A stretch of 64,000 nt of DNA, taken from JABMQB01 sp963678235 (GTDB taxonomy: Bacteria > Bacteroidota > Bacteroidia > Bacteroidales > Prolixibacteraceae). Made by a program: the position numbers and the translations under genes. How positions within the stretch are numbered: position 1 is the first letter of the stretch; each line of letters begins with the position of its first letter. The notes beneath the pieces were generated by a model, which saw nothing but the letters and a program-made list of their open reading frames with translations, did not search any database and was not told where the DNA came from. The DNA is taken from contig OY782766.1 in the NCBI GenBank assembly GCA_963678235.1, forward strand, positions 2,542,001 through 2,606,000, read 5' to 3'. Below, piece after piece: positions 37,565 through 47,700 of this stretch.

Positions 37565-38896
37565 TTATTTCGCCGGAGCGTTCATTGTTAAACCTTCTGC
37601 CCATAACATTCGATCATCTTGTGCGAATTGCCATGGAGCACCATTATTTTCAATATTTGAGAAAATCGAATTCAACTCACCTGGAGCAGCCGACTCTTCC
37701 ATTACAATATACCTGCGCATATCTAAAATGATAGCTGGCTGATTAATATTTATCGGGCATTCCTGCGCACAAGCGTTACATGTTGTGCAAGCCCACAACT
37801 CTTCTTTGGTGATGTAATCGCCAAGCAGTGCTTTATTATCGGTCCAATCTTTTCCGTTTTTCACCATCTGAGGCCCTTTTTCTTTCATACGTTCGCGCAC
37901 GTTCATGACGATTTTACGCGGTGAAAGTAACTTACCAGTCAGGTTTGCCGGACAAACAGATGTACAACGGCCGCATTGTGTGCATGCCAACGAATCCATG
38001 TAGTTTTTCCAGGTCACATCTTCCACATCCATCACACCAAAACGTTCCACAACATCTTCTTCTCCTTCTGCCGGTTCAGCGAAAGCAGCGTCAGGATCAA
38101 GCATCATTTTTACCTCTTTGGTAATGTTTTCCATGTTGGTCATTTTTCCCAATGGGTTTAAATTGCTAAGAAATACATTCGGAACCGACATAAACACATG
38201 AAAGTGTTTAGAGTAAGGAAGATAGTTGGCAAAGAAGAAAATTCCGAGAATATGTCCCCACCAGTTTACTTCATGAAGTAAATGTGCGCTGCCAGCAGAA
38301 ACACCAGCAAACCATCCAGCTAAAATTGAGCTAACTGGATAAACACCAACAACTTCGTGGCTACTATTTGAAGCATCAAGAATGTAGAATGTATTCATCC
38401 CCAACAAGGTAACCATTAGAAACAGAATAATGGACAAGGCAAAGTTAGCATCGCGATGCGATTTATGGGTCATTTCAACACCACTGAAGCGCTTTACATT
38501 CATTGCCAGCCTTCTGAAAAGAAAAGCAGCAACAAGCACAGCTATTACAAAAGCAAACACATCGCCAAAACCGAAAACAATATCATAGCAAAGACCAAGG
38601 AAGCCTAAAACCCTCTCAGTTCCAGCGAGTCCGTCAATTACCATTTCGATACTCCCCACGAGAATCACAAGAAAGCCCCACCAGACCAATGCATGCATAA
38701 AGCCAATTACTGGCTTGCGCATAATTTTGGTTTGTCCGAAGGCAACTTTCAACATTACATTGATCCGTTTACCAATATCTTTGATTGGAAAGGCTGGTTT
38801 TGTTAGTTTAAACAGTGCTGCCAGATTTTTGACAGTCCACGCAAAAACACCGAGTGTGATTATCAGCGAAACTGCAAATAAGATTTGTTTTATCAT
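37565..38896 (-). CDS. membrane-bound dicluster (Fe-S) protein, EMO/HdrC-like
   Basis: About 443 residues. The N-terminal half (residues ~1-235) has about six membrane segments with His-bearing motifs (GFMHALVWWGFLVILVG, SAHLLHEVNWWGHILGIFFF) like nitrate-reductase gamma-type heme b subunits. The C-terminal half has two 4Fe-4S motifs: CTQCGRCTSVCP (about residue 303) and CTTCNACAQECP (about residue 370). The Met at 38896 is preferred over 38926. It lies between etfA and the CCG protein, so it probably receives electrons from ETF and passes them to (mena)quinone. The path is from family knowledge; no direct test is possible here. Confidence 0.83.
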   Translation of the reverse strand: MIKQILFAVSLIITLGVFAWTVKNLAALFKLTKPAFPIKDIGKRINVMLKVAFGQTKIMRKPVIGFMHALVWWGFLVILVGSIEMVIDGLAGTERVLGFLGLCYDIVFGFGDVFAFVIAVLVAAFLFRRLAMNVKRFSGVEMTHKSHRDANFALSIILFLMVTLLGMNTFYILDASNSSHEVVGVYPVSSILAGWFAGVSAGSAHLLHEVNWWGHILGIFFFANYLPYSKHFHVFMSVPNVFLSNLNPLGKMTNMENITKEVKMMLDPDAAFAEPAEGEEDVVERFGVMDVEDVTWKNYMDSLACTQCGRCTSVCPANLTGKLLSPRKIVMNVRERMKEKGPQMVKNGKDWTDNKALLGDYITKEELWACTTCNACAQECPININQPAIILDMRRYIVMEESAAPGELNSIFSNIENNGAPWQFAQDDRMLWAEGLTMNAPAK

Positions 38897-38921
38897 TAGG
38901 TTTGATTTAAAGAAAATCAGA

Positions 38922-38943
38922 ATCAAGATTCAAGACACAAGAC
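38922..38943 (+). repeat. heptad repeats between etfA and the FeS gene
   Basis: ATCAAGATTCAAGACACAAG: three imperfect CAAG-containing heptads in the gap between etfA and the membrane FeS gene. A sister run occurs in the rRNA spacer at 32171-32195. Confidence 0.4.
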
Positions 38944-39027
38944 TAAATAAAAATATCTTTGTCAAAATTCCGTTCTCCAATTTTAATTATCTTACAAAGA
39001 AGAAACAGGGCGTTTGCCCTGCATTCT

Positions 39028-39987
39028 TTATTTATTTTTAGCTTCTTTAATTGCTTCAGTGATTGCTGGTAATACTTTTAGGGCATCCCCAACAATTCCA
39101 TAATCGGAGTTTTCAAACACCGGAGCATCTGCATCGTTGTTAATTGCAACAATACATTTTGAAGAACTAACTCCGGCCATGTGTTGAATTGCACCGGAAA
39201 TTCCAACAGCAAAATACAAATTAGGGGCAATTATTTTTCCGGTTTGTCCGGTATGCTCTTCATGAGGCCTCCAACCTTCGTCGGAAACCGGACGAGAACA
39301 AGCAGTTGCAGCACCTAGCAATTCTGCAAGGTCTTCAATTACGCCCCAGTTATCTGGTGATTTTAAACCACGACCTCCTGATACAACAATCTCCGCATCG
39401 TTTAATAAAATTTTTCCTGTTTGTTTTTCCACTTCTTTCACAACAGTTTTTGCCTCGGCAACTGTTACTCCTGAAGCTTCAATTGTTGCAGAACCTCCGG
39501 TTTCAATTACTTCGAAAGAATTTTGGGCAAGTGTTACTATTTTAACATCGGTTTTTAATACCACATTGGCATTTGCCTTTCCCGAAAATACTTTTTTAGA
39601 CACTGTGAACGGCTCAACTGACGAAGGAAGTGCAATAAGACCGGCGCCTACAGCTGCTTTTAATTTTACCGACAAACGAGGGGCTAATGCTTTTCCCGCA
39701 TTGTTATGCGAAATAACCACAACTTTTGCACCTTCTGCCTCTGCAACTTGTGCAATAATTCCAGTGTAAACCTGGTTGTCCAAAGTGGTAATTCCTTCCA
39801 CTTTTACAACTTTGGCAGCACCATAATTACCAAGTTTTGCCAATTCATCGTCGGCAACATTTCCTATGGAAACTGCTGTTACTGAAGTTCCCATCATTTC
39901 TGCAACTTTTGCTGCGTAAGACACAAGCTCAAAAGATAATTTTTTAAATGCCCCGTCCCAATTTTCTGTATATACTAATACTGACAT
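39028..39987 (-). CDS. etfA: electron transfer flavoprotein, alpha subunit
   Basis: 319 residues. The N-terminal domain I (about 1-180) is followed by the FAD-binding domain II with VVSGGRGLKSPDNWGVIEDL (about residue 205) and GQTGKIIAPNLYFAVGISGA (about residue 250), the latter being the ETF-alpha signature. It starts 24 nt after etfB. With EtfB it takes electrons from the acyl-CoA dehydrogenase in the same operon. Nothing in it suggests the bifurcating form; no ferredoxin fusion is present. Clustering with a membrane FeS protein suggests a standard quinone-linked route. Confidence 0.95.
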   Translation of the reverse strand: MSVLVYTENWDGAFKKLSFELVSYAAKVAEMMGTSVTAVSIGNVADDELAKLGNYGAAKVVKVEGITTLDNQVYTGIIAQVAEAEGAKVVVISHNNAGKALAPRLSVKLKAAVGAGLIALPSSVEPFTVSKKVFSGKANANVVLKTDVKIVTLAQNSFEVIETGGSATIEASGVTVAEAKTVVKEVEKQTGKILLNDAEIVVSGGRGLKSPDNWGVIEDLAELLGAATACSRPVSDEGWRPHEEHTGQTGKIIAPNLYFAVGISGAIQHMAGVSSSKCIVAINNDADAPVFENSDYGIVGDALKVLPAITEAIKEAKNK

Positions 39988-40011
39988 AATTTTAAATTTA
40001 AAGGTGAAAGA

Positions 40012-40758
40012 TTAAAGGACTTTTGCCTCATTTTGCAATAAATCAACCAACTCGGCTACATTATCAGCATCCACCATTTTACAAGGTGGTTTTGGAGCAG
40101 GAAGTTCAAAACCTACAAAATCGGTTAATGTTTCCACCTCAGCAGCAGGAACCACATTTAAAGGCTTTTTACGTGCCATCATTATACCTCGCATAGCAGC
40201 GATTCTTGGTTCTTTTGCAATACCTTTTTGTACAGTCGCAACAAACGGTGTAGGTACAGAAACTTTTTCTTTACCGCCATCAATATCGCGTGTAATCTCA
40301 ACATCGTTCCCATTCAGGCTAATTCCGGATACGGCTGAAACGGAAGGAATATCCAACATTTCTGCCAGCATTCCGCCAACCATTGAACCATTATAATCAC
40401 TTGATTCAATTCCAGTTAAAATTATATCGAAACTTTTATCTTTAATTGCTTCGGCAAGCTGACCGGCAACGGCATACGCATCCGATGGTTCTGCATCAAC
40501 TCGAATTGCATCATCGGCACCAATGGCAAGCGCTTTACGCATGGTTGGTTCAGCATCTTTTCCTCCAACAGTAATAACCGTTACTGAACTAACAGGGTTT
40601 CCGGCATCTTCTTTCAGCTCCATTGCCCTGGTTAATGCCAACTCATCCCACGGATTAATAATCCATTGTACACCTGTTTTATCGAAAGCTGTACCATCGC
40701 CAAACTTAACCTTGGTGGTAGTGTCTGGCACGTTTCCTAAACATACTAATAAATTCAT
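40012..40758 (-). CDS. etfB: electron transfer flavoprotein, beta subunit
   Basis: 248 residues, binds AMP and forms a heterodimer with EtfA. Key features: NPWDELALTRAMELKED at about residue 36, a conserved ETF-beta motif, ILTGIESSDYNGSMVGGMLAE and MARKKPLNVV. It is the first gene of the operon. A perfect consensus promoter (40871-40900) lies about 110 nt upstream. Confidence 0.95.
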   Translation of the reverse strand: MNLLVCLGNVPDTTTKVKFGDGTAFDKTGVQWIINPWDELALTRAMELKEDAGNPVSSVTVITVGGKDAEPTMRKALAIGADDAIRVDAEPSDAYAVAGQLAEAIKDKSFDIILTGIESSDYNGSMVGGMLAEMLDIPSVSAVSGISLNGNDVEITRDIDGGKEKVSVPTPFVATVQKGIAKEPRIAAMRGIMMARKKPLNVVPAAEVETLTDFVGFELPAPKPPCKMVDADNVAELVDLLQNEAKVL

Positions 40759-41115
40759 GTGTTATAATCTTTTATTCTAGAATCAAAATTTTTGGCAATT
40801 CCAAAAATAGTAAAAGTATTTAACTAAGCACAAAAATGCGGTTTACGCTATTTTTTTGAATTGCGGTGCACAAATATATAAACTGAGAATAAAGAAACAA
40901 AGCCCTTAAAGCCTCTTAGGTGCTTCATTTCAAAGGATTGAATGTGTTCCTGCTTAAAAAATCAAAATTGGCATCTTCAACAACAGGTTATACAGGCAAT
41001 TAGAACAATTAAACGTATTTTTCTAATATTCTGCCAGAAAAAACAGAGAAGCTATTTAGATTTATTTTAAGTTAGAATCTAGCAACTTTGACTAAAATTT
41101 ATGGAATTCATGCAA
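40759..41115. other. intergenic region, etfB and DNRLRE genes
   Basis: About 357 nt holding the etf promoter (40871-40900). Beyond it no gene, and no strong hairpin downstream of the DNRLRE gene was seen; a 6-bp A/T stem (TAGATT/AATCTA) near 41056-41082 is too weak to call. Confidence 0.45.
40871..40900 (-). promoter_or_regulatory. promoter of the etfBA-FeS-ACAD operon
   Basis: Minus-strand TTG (40898-40900), 19 nt, TATATTTG (40871-40878). Full consensus; start predicted near 40864. Confidence 0.75.
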
Positions 41116-41772
41116 TTACTCTTGATAATAAACCTCCAGCTTTGGATGTTTAGAAGCATCATCAAAATCACTTGAGCAAAATATCATGCAACTATACGGA
41201 TCTTCATCTATCTGTTTGATTAAAAAACCAAAATACTCATCAGGATAAGCGATTAATTCTTGCACTAGATCAGTAACATCAACGCTAATCGAATCAAAAT
41301 TATTATTTCTATTTATAATGACTGAAAAATTTAATGAATAAGCAGGTTGCGAATTCCATGTTACTAAATTCTCTTCCCAATCCTCTTTAATTAAGTGTAA
41401 TTCCGACGCATTACTCCCTTCCATCCCAGACGAAAACGGAAAATCCCTACTCGAATATAAGGTAATAACCGCACTGTCAACTTTTGAATTTAGATTTATT
41501 TTATCAATTCCGGTAAATTTTAAAAGACTGCGATAATCCTGCTCTACTGAACCAACATTATATCCTGTCCAAGCAGAATTGCGTAACCATATAGAATTTC
41601 CGAAATTATCATTTACAACGTCCAATCGATTACCGATAGTAGCATCTTCTCCTTCTATTGAATCGGGTTGAAGAACTAATTTTTTTTGATACACTTGAGG
41701 GTCGCAATCACATTTGCAACATGAATAAAAAATAATGGTTAAAAAAACAAGAGAGAAGGTTATAAATTTCAT
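41116..41772 (-). CDS. DNRLRE-domain lipoprotein
   Basis: About 218 residues with a lipoprotein-like signal (MKFITFSLVFLTIIFYSCC). The Cys in FYSCC follows Ser, so lipidation is plausible though not a textbook lipobox. KKLVLQPDSIEGEDATIGNR, SLLKFTGIDKI and VTWNSQPAYS are typical of the DNRLRE beta-sandwich found in secreted Bacteroidota proteins of unknown role. The Met at 41772 is chosen over 41796, which lies outside the signal. Stands alone. Function unknown; adhesion or carbohydrate binding possible. Confidence 0.72.
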   Translation of the reverse strand: MKFITFSLVFLTIIFYSCCKCDCDPQVYQKKLVLQPDSIEGEDATIGNRLDVVNDNFGNSIWLRNSAWTGYNVGSVEQDYRSLLKFTGIDKINLNSKVDSAVITLYSSRDFPFSSGMEGSNASELHLIKEDWEENLVTWNSQPAYSLNFSVIINRNNNFDSISVDVTDLVQELIAYPDEYFGFLIKQIDEDPYSCMIFCSSDFDDASKHPKLEVYYQE

Positions 41773-41899
41773 AAGTATTTTGTTAAAGGTTAACACGTTA
41801 ATTATTTTTTTACAATAATAGCAAAAATAATTATGTTCGCAGAGATATTGCTGTATCTTAATTCTTCTTATCCTTGAATAATTCTCACTAAATGCAAAA

Positions 41900-43603
41900 T
41901 TATTTCCTTTTCAGAATAACTTTTGCCCCAATCACTAAAAGCCATGAAGTAAGAATAATTATCAAACCTGAAATCGCCATTAATACATAATTTTTTTCGT
42001 TTATAAACGAAAGCAGATTATTGACCATTGCCCAGATGGTCATAAGCAACACAAATACCATTGGAATTATAGCAATCAGAGGGTTTTTCTTTTTCAGAAT
42101 CAGGTAAAATACAAGCACCCCAAGTGCCAGGGCAGCAATTAATTGATTAAGGGCACCAAACAATGGCCAGAGCAAGAGCGCACCTTTTGCCCCAGGTTGA
42201 AGAAAGGTTAGCAGTGCAGCAAAAAACACCACAATAAATGTTGCAATGTACCGATTACCAAAGGGTTTACGGACTACCCCTTCTTTATTTTTAAAAATTT
42301 CCTGTAAAGATAGCCTTTGAATCCTGCAAGATGAATCAAGTGTAGTATTTGCAAAACTCACAATAAACACAGCAATTAATGCATTCCCAAACTTTAAGGG
42401 AATTCCATAGCTTTCTAAAAGATTGGCGCTGCCCACAACAAAAGCCTCCAATTTTGCCCCAAGTCCTGATGCCGAACTCCAGGATGCATAATGTGCATAA
42501 AAAGCATCTGAACCATTTAGTAGAACACCGTTATGCTGCATCCCCATTCCAAGTCCACCGGCAATTGCCATTAAAACCAAAACTGCCAAAAAGCTTTCGA
42601 GCAACATTCCGCCATACCCAATAAAAAGTGTATGTGTTTCTTTCTCTACCTGTTTCACTGTGGTTCCGGTGCTGGCAAGCGAATGAAATCCAGAAATAGC
42701 GCCACAAGCAATGGTTATAAATAATAAAGGCATTAAAGCGGGAACATCATCTGCTACAAACGCAGAAGAATTAATTGCAGGTGCGGTGATCACCGGGTGT
42801 GCAACAATCAACCCGACTAATAGCAAAACAATGGTTATTAATAATTGATGGGAATTAATGTAGTCACGTGGTTGCAATAGCTTCTGCACCGGAATTGTGG
42901 AAGCAAAAAAAGCATATATATATAAAATTATAGCCCAGGTAACCACCGATGATCCCATTATGGGCGGCACATGAATTGGTGGTAAAAAGTACACACTGAC
43001 AAACACAGAAAGATATAGTAAGCCTACTGCCACAATAGAATATTTCAAGTCTTTCTTGCCTTTTTCAACATTTCGTCCAAGCCAAACAGCAATCGGGATT
43101 TCTATCCAAACCGGAAATACTGACTCCGGGTATTTCTCAAACAGTACCCCAACAATCATTGCAAAAACAGCCAAAACAATTAAAAGCAATAATTGCATGA
43201 TAAACTGAAAAACAAACCTTACGGATGGATCAATCAGCTCACCCGACAAGTCACCAAGGGTTTTACCTTTATTTCGTGCAGATATTACCAAGGTTGAAAA
43301 ATCGTGGAGACCACCCATAAAAATTGCTCCCAGAAATACCCAGATAAATGCGGGAAGCCATCCCCAGATAATGCCGATTGCGGGACCAACAATCGGTCCA
43401 ATTCCGGCAATCGTAGTAAAATGATGCCCGAAGATGATGTTCTTTTTTGAAGGCACAAAGTCAACGCCATCACGGAATTCTTCGGATGGCATTTGCCTTT
43501 TGGCAGATATTCCAAAAATCTTCGATCCCAGGTACCGCCCATAAACGCGATATGCGATTAAATACCCAACAAAAGCAAGTATTACGAGAACAAGGCTATT
43601 CAT
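41900..43603 (-). CDS. cstA: carbon starvation protein A family transporter (short form)
   Basis: 567 residues, around 15 hydrophobic segments. It has the CstA signature GHHFTTIAGIGPIVGPAIG and GGLHDFSTLVISARNKGK in the N-terminal region, and GFHSLASTGTTVKQV later. E. coli CstA is about 700 residues, so this is the shorter type common in Bacteroidota. CstA proteins transport pyruvate and peptides during carbon limitation; the substrate here is not shown. The gene is divergent from a decayed Tat-signal gene, and a 14-bp palindrome lies between them (43770-43783). Confidence 0.93.
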   Translation of the reverse strand: MNSLVLVILAFVGYLIAYRVYGRYLGSKIFGISAKRQMPSEEFRDGVDFVPSKKNIIFGHHFTTIAGIGPIVGPAIGIIWGWLPAFIWVFLGAIFMGGLHDFSTLVISARNKGKTLGDLSGELIDPSVRFVFQFIMQLLLLIVLAVFAMIVGVLFEKYPESVFPVWIEIPIAVWLGRNVEKGKKDLKYSIVAVGLLYLSVFVSVYFLPPIHVPPIMGSSVVTWAIILYIYAFFASTIPVQKLLQPRDYINSHQLLITIVLLLVGLIVAHPVITAPAINSSAFVADDVPALMPLLFITIACGAISGFHSLASTGTTVKQVEKETHTLFIGYGGMLLESFLAVLVLMAIAGGLGMGMQHNGVLLNGSDAFYAHYASWSSASGLGAKLEAFVVGSANLLESYGIPLKFGNALIAVFIVSFANTTLDSSCRIQRLSLQEIFKNKEGVVRKPFGNRYIATFIVVFFAALLTFLQPGAKGALLLWPLFGALNQLIAALALGVLVFYLILKKKNPLIAIIPMVFVLLMTIWAMVNNLLSFINEKNYVLMAISGLIIILTSWLLVIGAKVILKRK

Positions 43604-43769
43604 ATTCCTAAACTTAAATTCTTTTTGAATCTAATCATTTTTTACGAATCTTATAATCTGCCTCACTACCATTTATTCTCCAAATTCCATCAGAATTATG
43701 ATTCGAGCCAATAGTTACTAATTAAAAGCCCTTTCATTCCAACCATTCCAATTTGCTTTTTTTTACATA

Positions 43770-43783
43770 ATGACCCGGGTCAT
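43770..43783. promoter_or_regulatory. 14-bp perfect palindrome, possible operator
   Basis: ATGACCCGGGTCAT reads the same on both strands. It lies about 170 nt upstream of cstA and 60 nt upstream of the Tat pseudogene. It is GC-rich in A/T-rich surroundings. No known regulator can be named. Confidence 0.4.
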
Positions 43784-43843
43784 AAATTTAGTTCGAAATA
43801 CAAGGTATCTTCAAGAATTCTTATCCAAATAAATCTTATCAAT

Positions 43844-44304
43844 ATGAACTCAAAAAGAAGGGATTTTCTAAAAAAAGGCATGTATAAGTTGGGGCTGCTT
43901 ATGTGGTTTCACTTCGCTTGTGAAGGCAGTGCCATCAAGCACTGAACCAGATCCAAATAAATTACTCATGCAGGAATGGATTTCTACCCTGATTTCAAAC
44001 ATTGATGAAAATGCGGATGAAGAAGTGAGCAAAAAAATACTAAAAAATTGTGCGATTAGTCATTATGAGCATTTAAATATGGATTCGGTTTTAGAACCTT
44101 TTGTCGGAGATCTTGAAAAATTCAACCGATTTATTGAAGAAAAATGGGGATGGAAAATTGACTACCAAAAAAGAAAAAGGAATACTAATTGCCGATGAAA
44201 ACAAAAATTATTGTGTTTGCCGATGGTAAACCAGGGAAAAGGGGTTAAGTCAACAATTCATTGGAATTGCAAACGAACCCGATTCAGTTTATGCCTTTTT
44301 ATGA
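43844..44304 (+). pseudogene. frameshifted gene for a Tat-exported protein
   Basis: Starts MNSKRRDFLKKGMYKLGLL, a twin-arginine signal (RRxFLK), but this frame stops at about 43945. The next stretch continues in frame 0: VKAVPSSTEPDPNKLLMQEW, running to 44198. A third fragment, KKEKGILIADENKNYCVC, is in frame 1 (44167-44220), and MVNQGKGVKS returns to frame 0 at 44223. The last piece, FIGIANEPDSVYAFL, is in frame 1. Joined, these would give one export-directed protein with a Cys pair (YCVC). At least three indels are needed, so it is decayed, or the sequence has errors. No family is assigned with confidence. Confidence 0.6.
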
Positions 44305-44393
44305 ACATCCACTTCAAACAAGAGGGAGCATAGAGTAGTCTCTATGTATCCATTCTCAGTTTGGTTTGGAAATAAGAATAAAACTAAAAACAA

Positions 44394-44420
44394 AAAAGCC
44401 CTGTTAAAAACAGAGCTTTT
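44394..44420 (-). terminator. terminator after the DUF3467 gene, end of the rpo operon
   Basis: AAAAGC.CTGTT (44394-44405) pairs with AACAG.GCTTTT (44409-44420); one mismatch in the stem. On the minus strand followed by TTTTTTG. 18 nt after the DUF3467 stop. Confidence 0.9.
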
Positions 44421-44438
44421 CATATTATCGCATTAAAA

Positions 44439-44771
44439 TTATGCTTGTCCTATTGGACCGCCAAAGTTCATTGGTGGAGGAGACATTGGATCTGGCCCCC
44501 CTTTTGAAACTTTAATTGGTCCATGCATATGTTCATACTTCTTAACATTGTCCTGCAAAGCAGATAATAGCCTTTTAGCGTGTTCCGGAGTAAGTATTAT
44601 CCTGGATTTTACGTTTGCTTTGGGCACTCCAGGCATAATACGGACAAAATCAACAACAAACTCTGAACTTGAATGCGTTATTACTGCCAGATTTGAATAA
44701 ACCCCCTGAGCAATTTCTTCACTTAATTCAATATTAATTTGATTTCCCTGTTGCTTTTGTTTTTCATCCAT
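44439..44771 (-). CDS. DUF3467 family protein
   Basis: 110 residues, mainly one small domain (about 12-85: INIELSEEIAQGVYSNLAVI, FVRIMPGVPKANVKSRIILT) and a Pro/Gly/Met-rich tail. It is 9 nt after rpoC in the same direction, and this association is common in Bacteroidota. The function is unknown; a role linked to RNA polymerase is only suggested by position. Followed by a terminator (44394-44420). Confidence 0.88.
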   Translation of the reverse strand: MDEKQKQQGNQINIELSEEIAQGVYSNLAVITHSSSEFVVDFVRIMPGVPKANVKSRIILTPEHAKRLLSALQDNVKKYEHMHGPIKVSKGGPDPMSPPPMNFGGPIGQA

Positions 44772-44780
44772 AATGCTAGA

Positions 44781-47700
44781 TTATTTTATATAGCCTTCGT
44801 ATTGTTTGTGTTCCATAAGCTGATCATACTCAGATTTAGAACCTACGACAATGTTTTTGTATTCTTTTAATCCTGTTCCTGCAGGAATCAGGTGACCACA
44901 GATTACATTCTCTTTTAGTCCGTCGAGGTAATCTGTTTTACCTTGTATTGCTGCTTCGTTCAGTACTTTAGTTGTTTCTTGGAATGATGCTGCAGACAAC
45001 CAACTTCTGGTTTGCAGCGCCGCACGGGTAATTCCCTGAAGTATCTGACTTGAAGTTGCAGGTATTGCATCTCTAGATTCGATCAATTTCTTATCCTTTC
45101 TTCTCAGCACAGAATTCTCATCTCTAAGTTTTCTTGCAGAAATAATCTGCCCAGGTTTGAAATCTGTTGCATCCCCTGCATCCACAACAACTTTCTTATT
45201 GTAAATCCAGTCATTCTCTTGAAGGAAATCGTTCTTATCGATAATTTGTTTTTCAAGGAAACGGGTATCCCCTGCGTCTACGATCTCAACTTTACGCATC
45301 ATTTGTCGGATAATAACCTCGTAATGCTTATCGTTGATTTTCACACCCTGCATACGGTAAACGTCTTGTACTTCATTTAAGATGTACTCCTGAACAGCTG
45401 TTGGACCTTTAATTGCAAGAATATCTGAAGGGGTAATTGCACCATCAGATAATGGAGTACCTGCCCTTATATAATCGTTCTCCTGAACAAGGATTTGTTT
45501 TGACAGAGGAACAAGGTATTTTTTAACATCATCGTTTTTAGTAGTAACAATGATCTCGCGGTTACCTCTTTTTATTTTACCCAAAGATACCTCACCATCA
45601 ACCTCCGAAACCACTGCGGGGTTTGAAGGATTCCTAGCTTCGAACAACTCAGTTACCCTTGGAAGACCACCAGTGATATCACCAGCTTTACCAGCAGCCC
45701 TTGGTATTTTAACCAATACCTGACCACCTTTTACTTTATCCTTATCGGCAACTGCCATGTGCCCACCTACAGGAAGGTTGTAAGAACGGATCATTTCACC
45801 TTTTTTATCCAATATTTTCAGTGTGGCATTTTTTGTTTTATCCCTGGTTTCAATAATTACCCTTTCATTATAACCGGTCTGTTCATCTGACTCTTCACGA
45901 TAGGTAACACCTTCGATCATGTTTTCAAATTCAACGGTACCGTCATATTCAGTAATAATCACACCATTATATGGATCCCATTCGGCAATTAACTTGCCTT
46001 TTGTAACCTCTTCCCCATTTTTAATATAGAGTTTCGATCCGTATGAAATTGGATGTGTTGACAGGGTAATATTTGTATTCTTATCAATAATCTTCAATTC
46101 GGCCAATCGGCTTACCACGATATCAACTTTTGAACCATCATCTGAAACATGCTGAACAGTCCTTAGTTCTTCTATTTCAGCGTATCCATCGTATTTAGAT
46201 TCGATTTGCGATTGTGCAGAAATGTTACCTGCGATACCCCCAACGTGGAAGGTACGAAGAGTAAGCTGTGTTCCTGGTTCCCCAATTGATTGAGCTGCAA
46301 TAACACCAACTGCCTCACCTTTCTGGATTTGATTTCCGGTTGCAAGGTTTCTTCCATAACACTTGGCACATACACCAATTTCAGATTCACATGTTAATAC
46401 CGAACGGATCTCAACACTTTCGATTGGTGAGTTTTCGATTGCAGCTGCAATACTCTTATCAATTTCTTCACCTGACTTCACCATCAATTCCCCATTCAAA
46501 GGATGGAAAATATCATGAACTGAAGTACGTCCAAGTATTCTTTCTGACAAGGCAGCAACAATTTCCTCATTATTTTTAACTGCTGTTGCAGAAATTCCCC
46601 TTAAGGTTCCACAATCGGGTTCAGAAATAATAACATCTTGTGCAACATCAACCAAACGACGTGTAAGGTAACCAGCATCCGCAGTTTTAAGAGCTGTATC
46701 CGCCAAACCTTTACGCGCACCGTGTGTGGAGATAAAGTATTCCAATACGGAAAGTCCTTCTTTGAAGTTTGCAAGAATTGGGTTTTCAATAATCTGAGAC
46801 CCGGTTGAGCCAGATTTTTGTGGCTTAGCCATCAATCCCCTCATTCCGCAAAGCTGACGAATCTGTTCTTTTGAACCCCTCGCTCCTGAATCAAGCATCA
46901 TATAAACAGAGTTGAATCCATCCATATTTGAGCTTAAGGTTTTCATTACAGACTGTGTCAATTTTGCATTTGCATGTGTCCAGATATCAATAACCTGGTT
47001 ATACCGTTCGTTGTTGGTAATGAATCCCATGTTGTAATTATTCATTACTTCCTCTACTTCGGCATATCCTTCGGAAACAATTGTTACTTTATCATCAGGA
47101 ATTACCACATCTTCCAGGTTAAATGATAACCCTCCTTTGTAGGCCATACTATATCCAATGCTCTTAATAGCATCAAGGAAAGCAACAGTTGTAGCATTTC
47201 CACTTACTTTAAATACATCGGTAATAATATTCCTTAACGATTTTTTGGTAAGAAGTTGGTTAATAAACCCAGCTTCCCTAGGAACTTTTTCGTTAAATAT
47301 TACACGACCAACAGTTGTTTCAACAATGTGATTGAAATATTCCCCGTTTTCATCAACATCTTCCACTTTCACTTTGATAATGGAATGCATTCCGATAACT
47401 CCTTCATTGTAGGCAATAATTACCTCTTCGGCAGAATAGAATGTCATGCCCTCGGTTGGTGTACCTTTGCGGGCCTTGGTCATATAGTACAATCCAAGAA
47501 CCATATCCTGCGATGGCACGGTAATAGGTGCACCATTGGCAGGGTTAAGCAGGTTATGTGATGAAAGCATCAATAACTGAGCTTCCAGAATAGCAGCATT
47601 TCCCAAAGGAAGGTGAACCGCCATTTGGTCACCGTCAAAGTCGGCGTTAAACCCGGTACACACAAGTGGGTGCAACTGGATCGCTTTCCCTTCAATCAAT

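Noticed and set aside
41056..41082. Weak stem TAGATT/AATCTA after the DNRLRE gene
   Set aside because: Six A/T-rich pairs and a 13-nt loop do not support a terminator.
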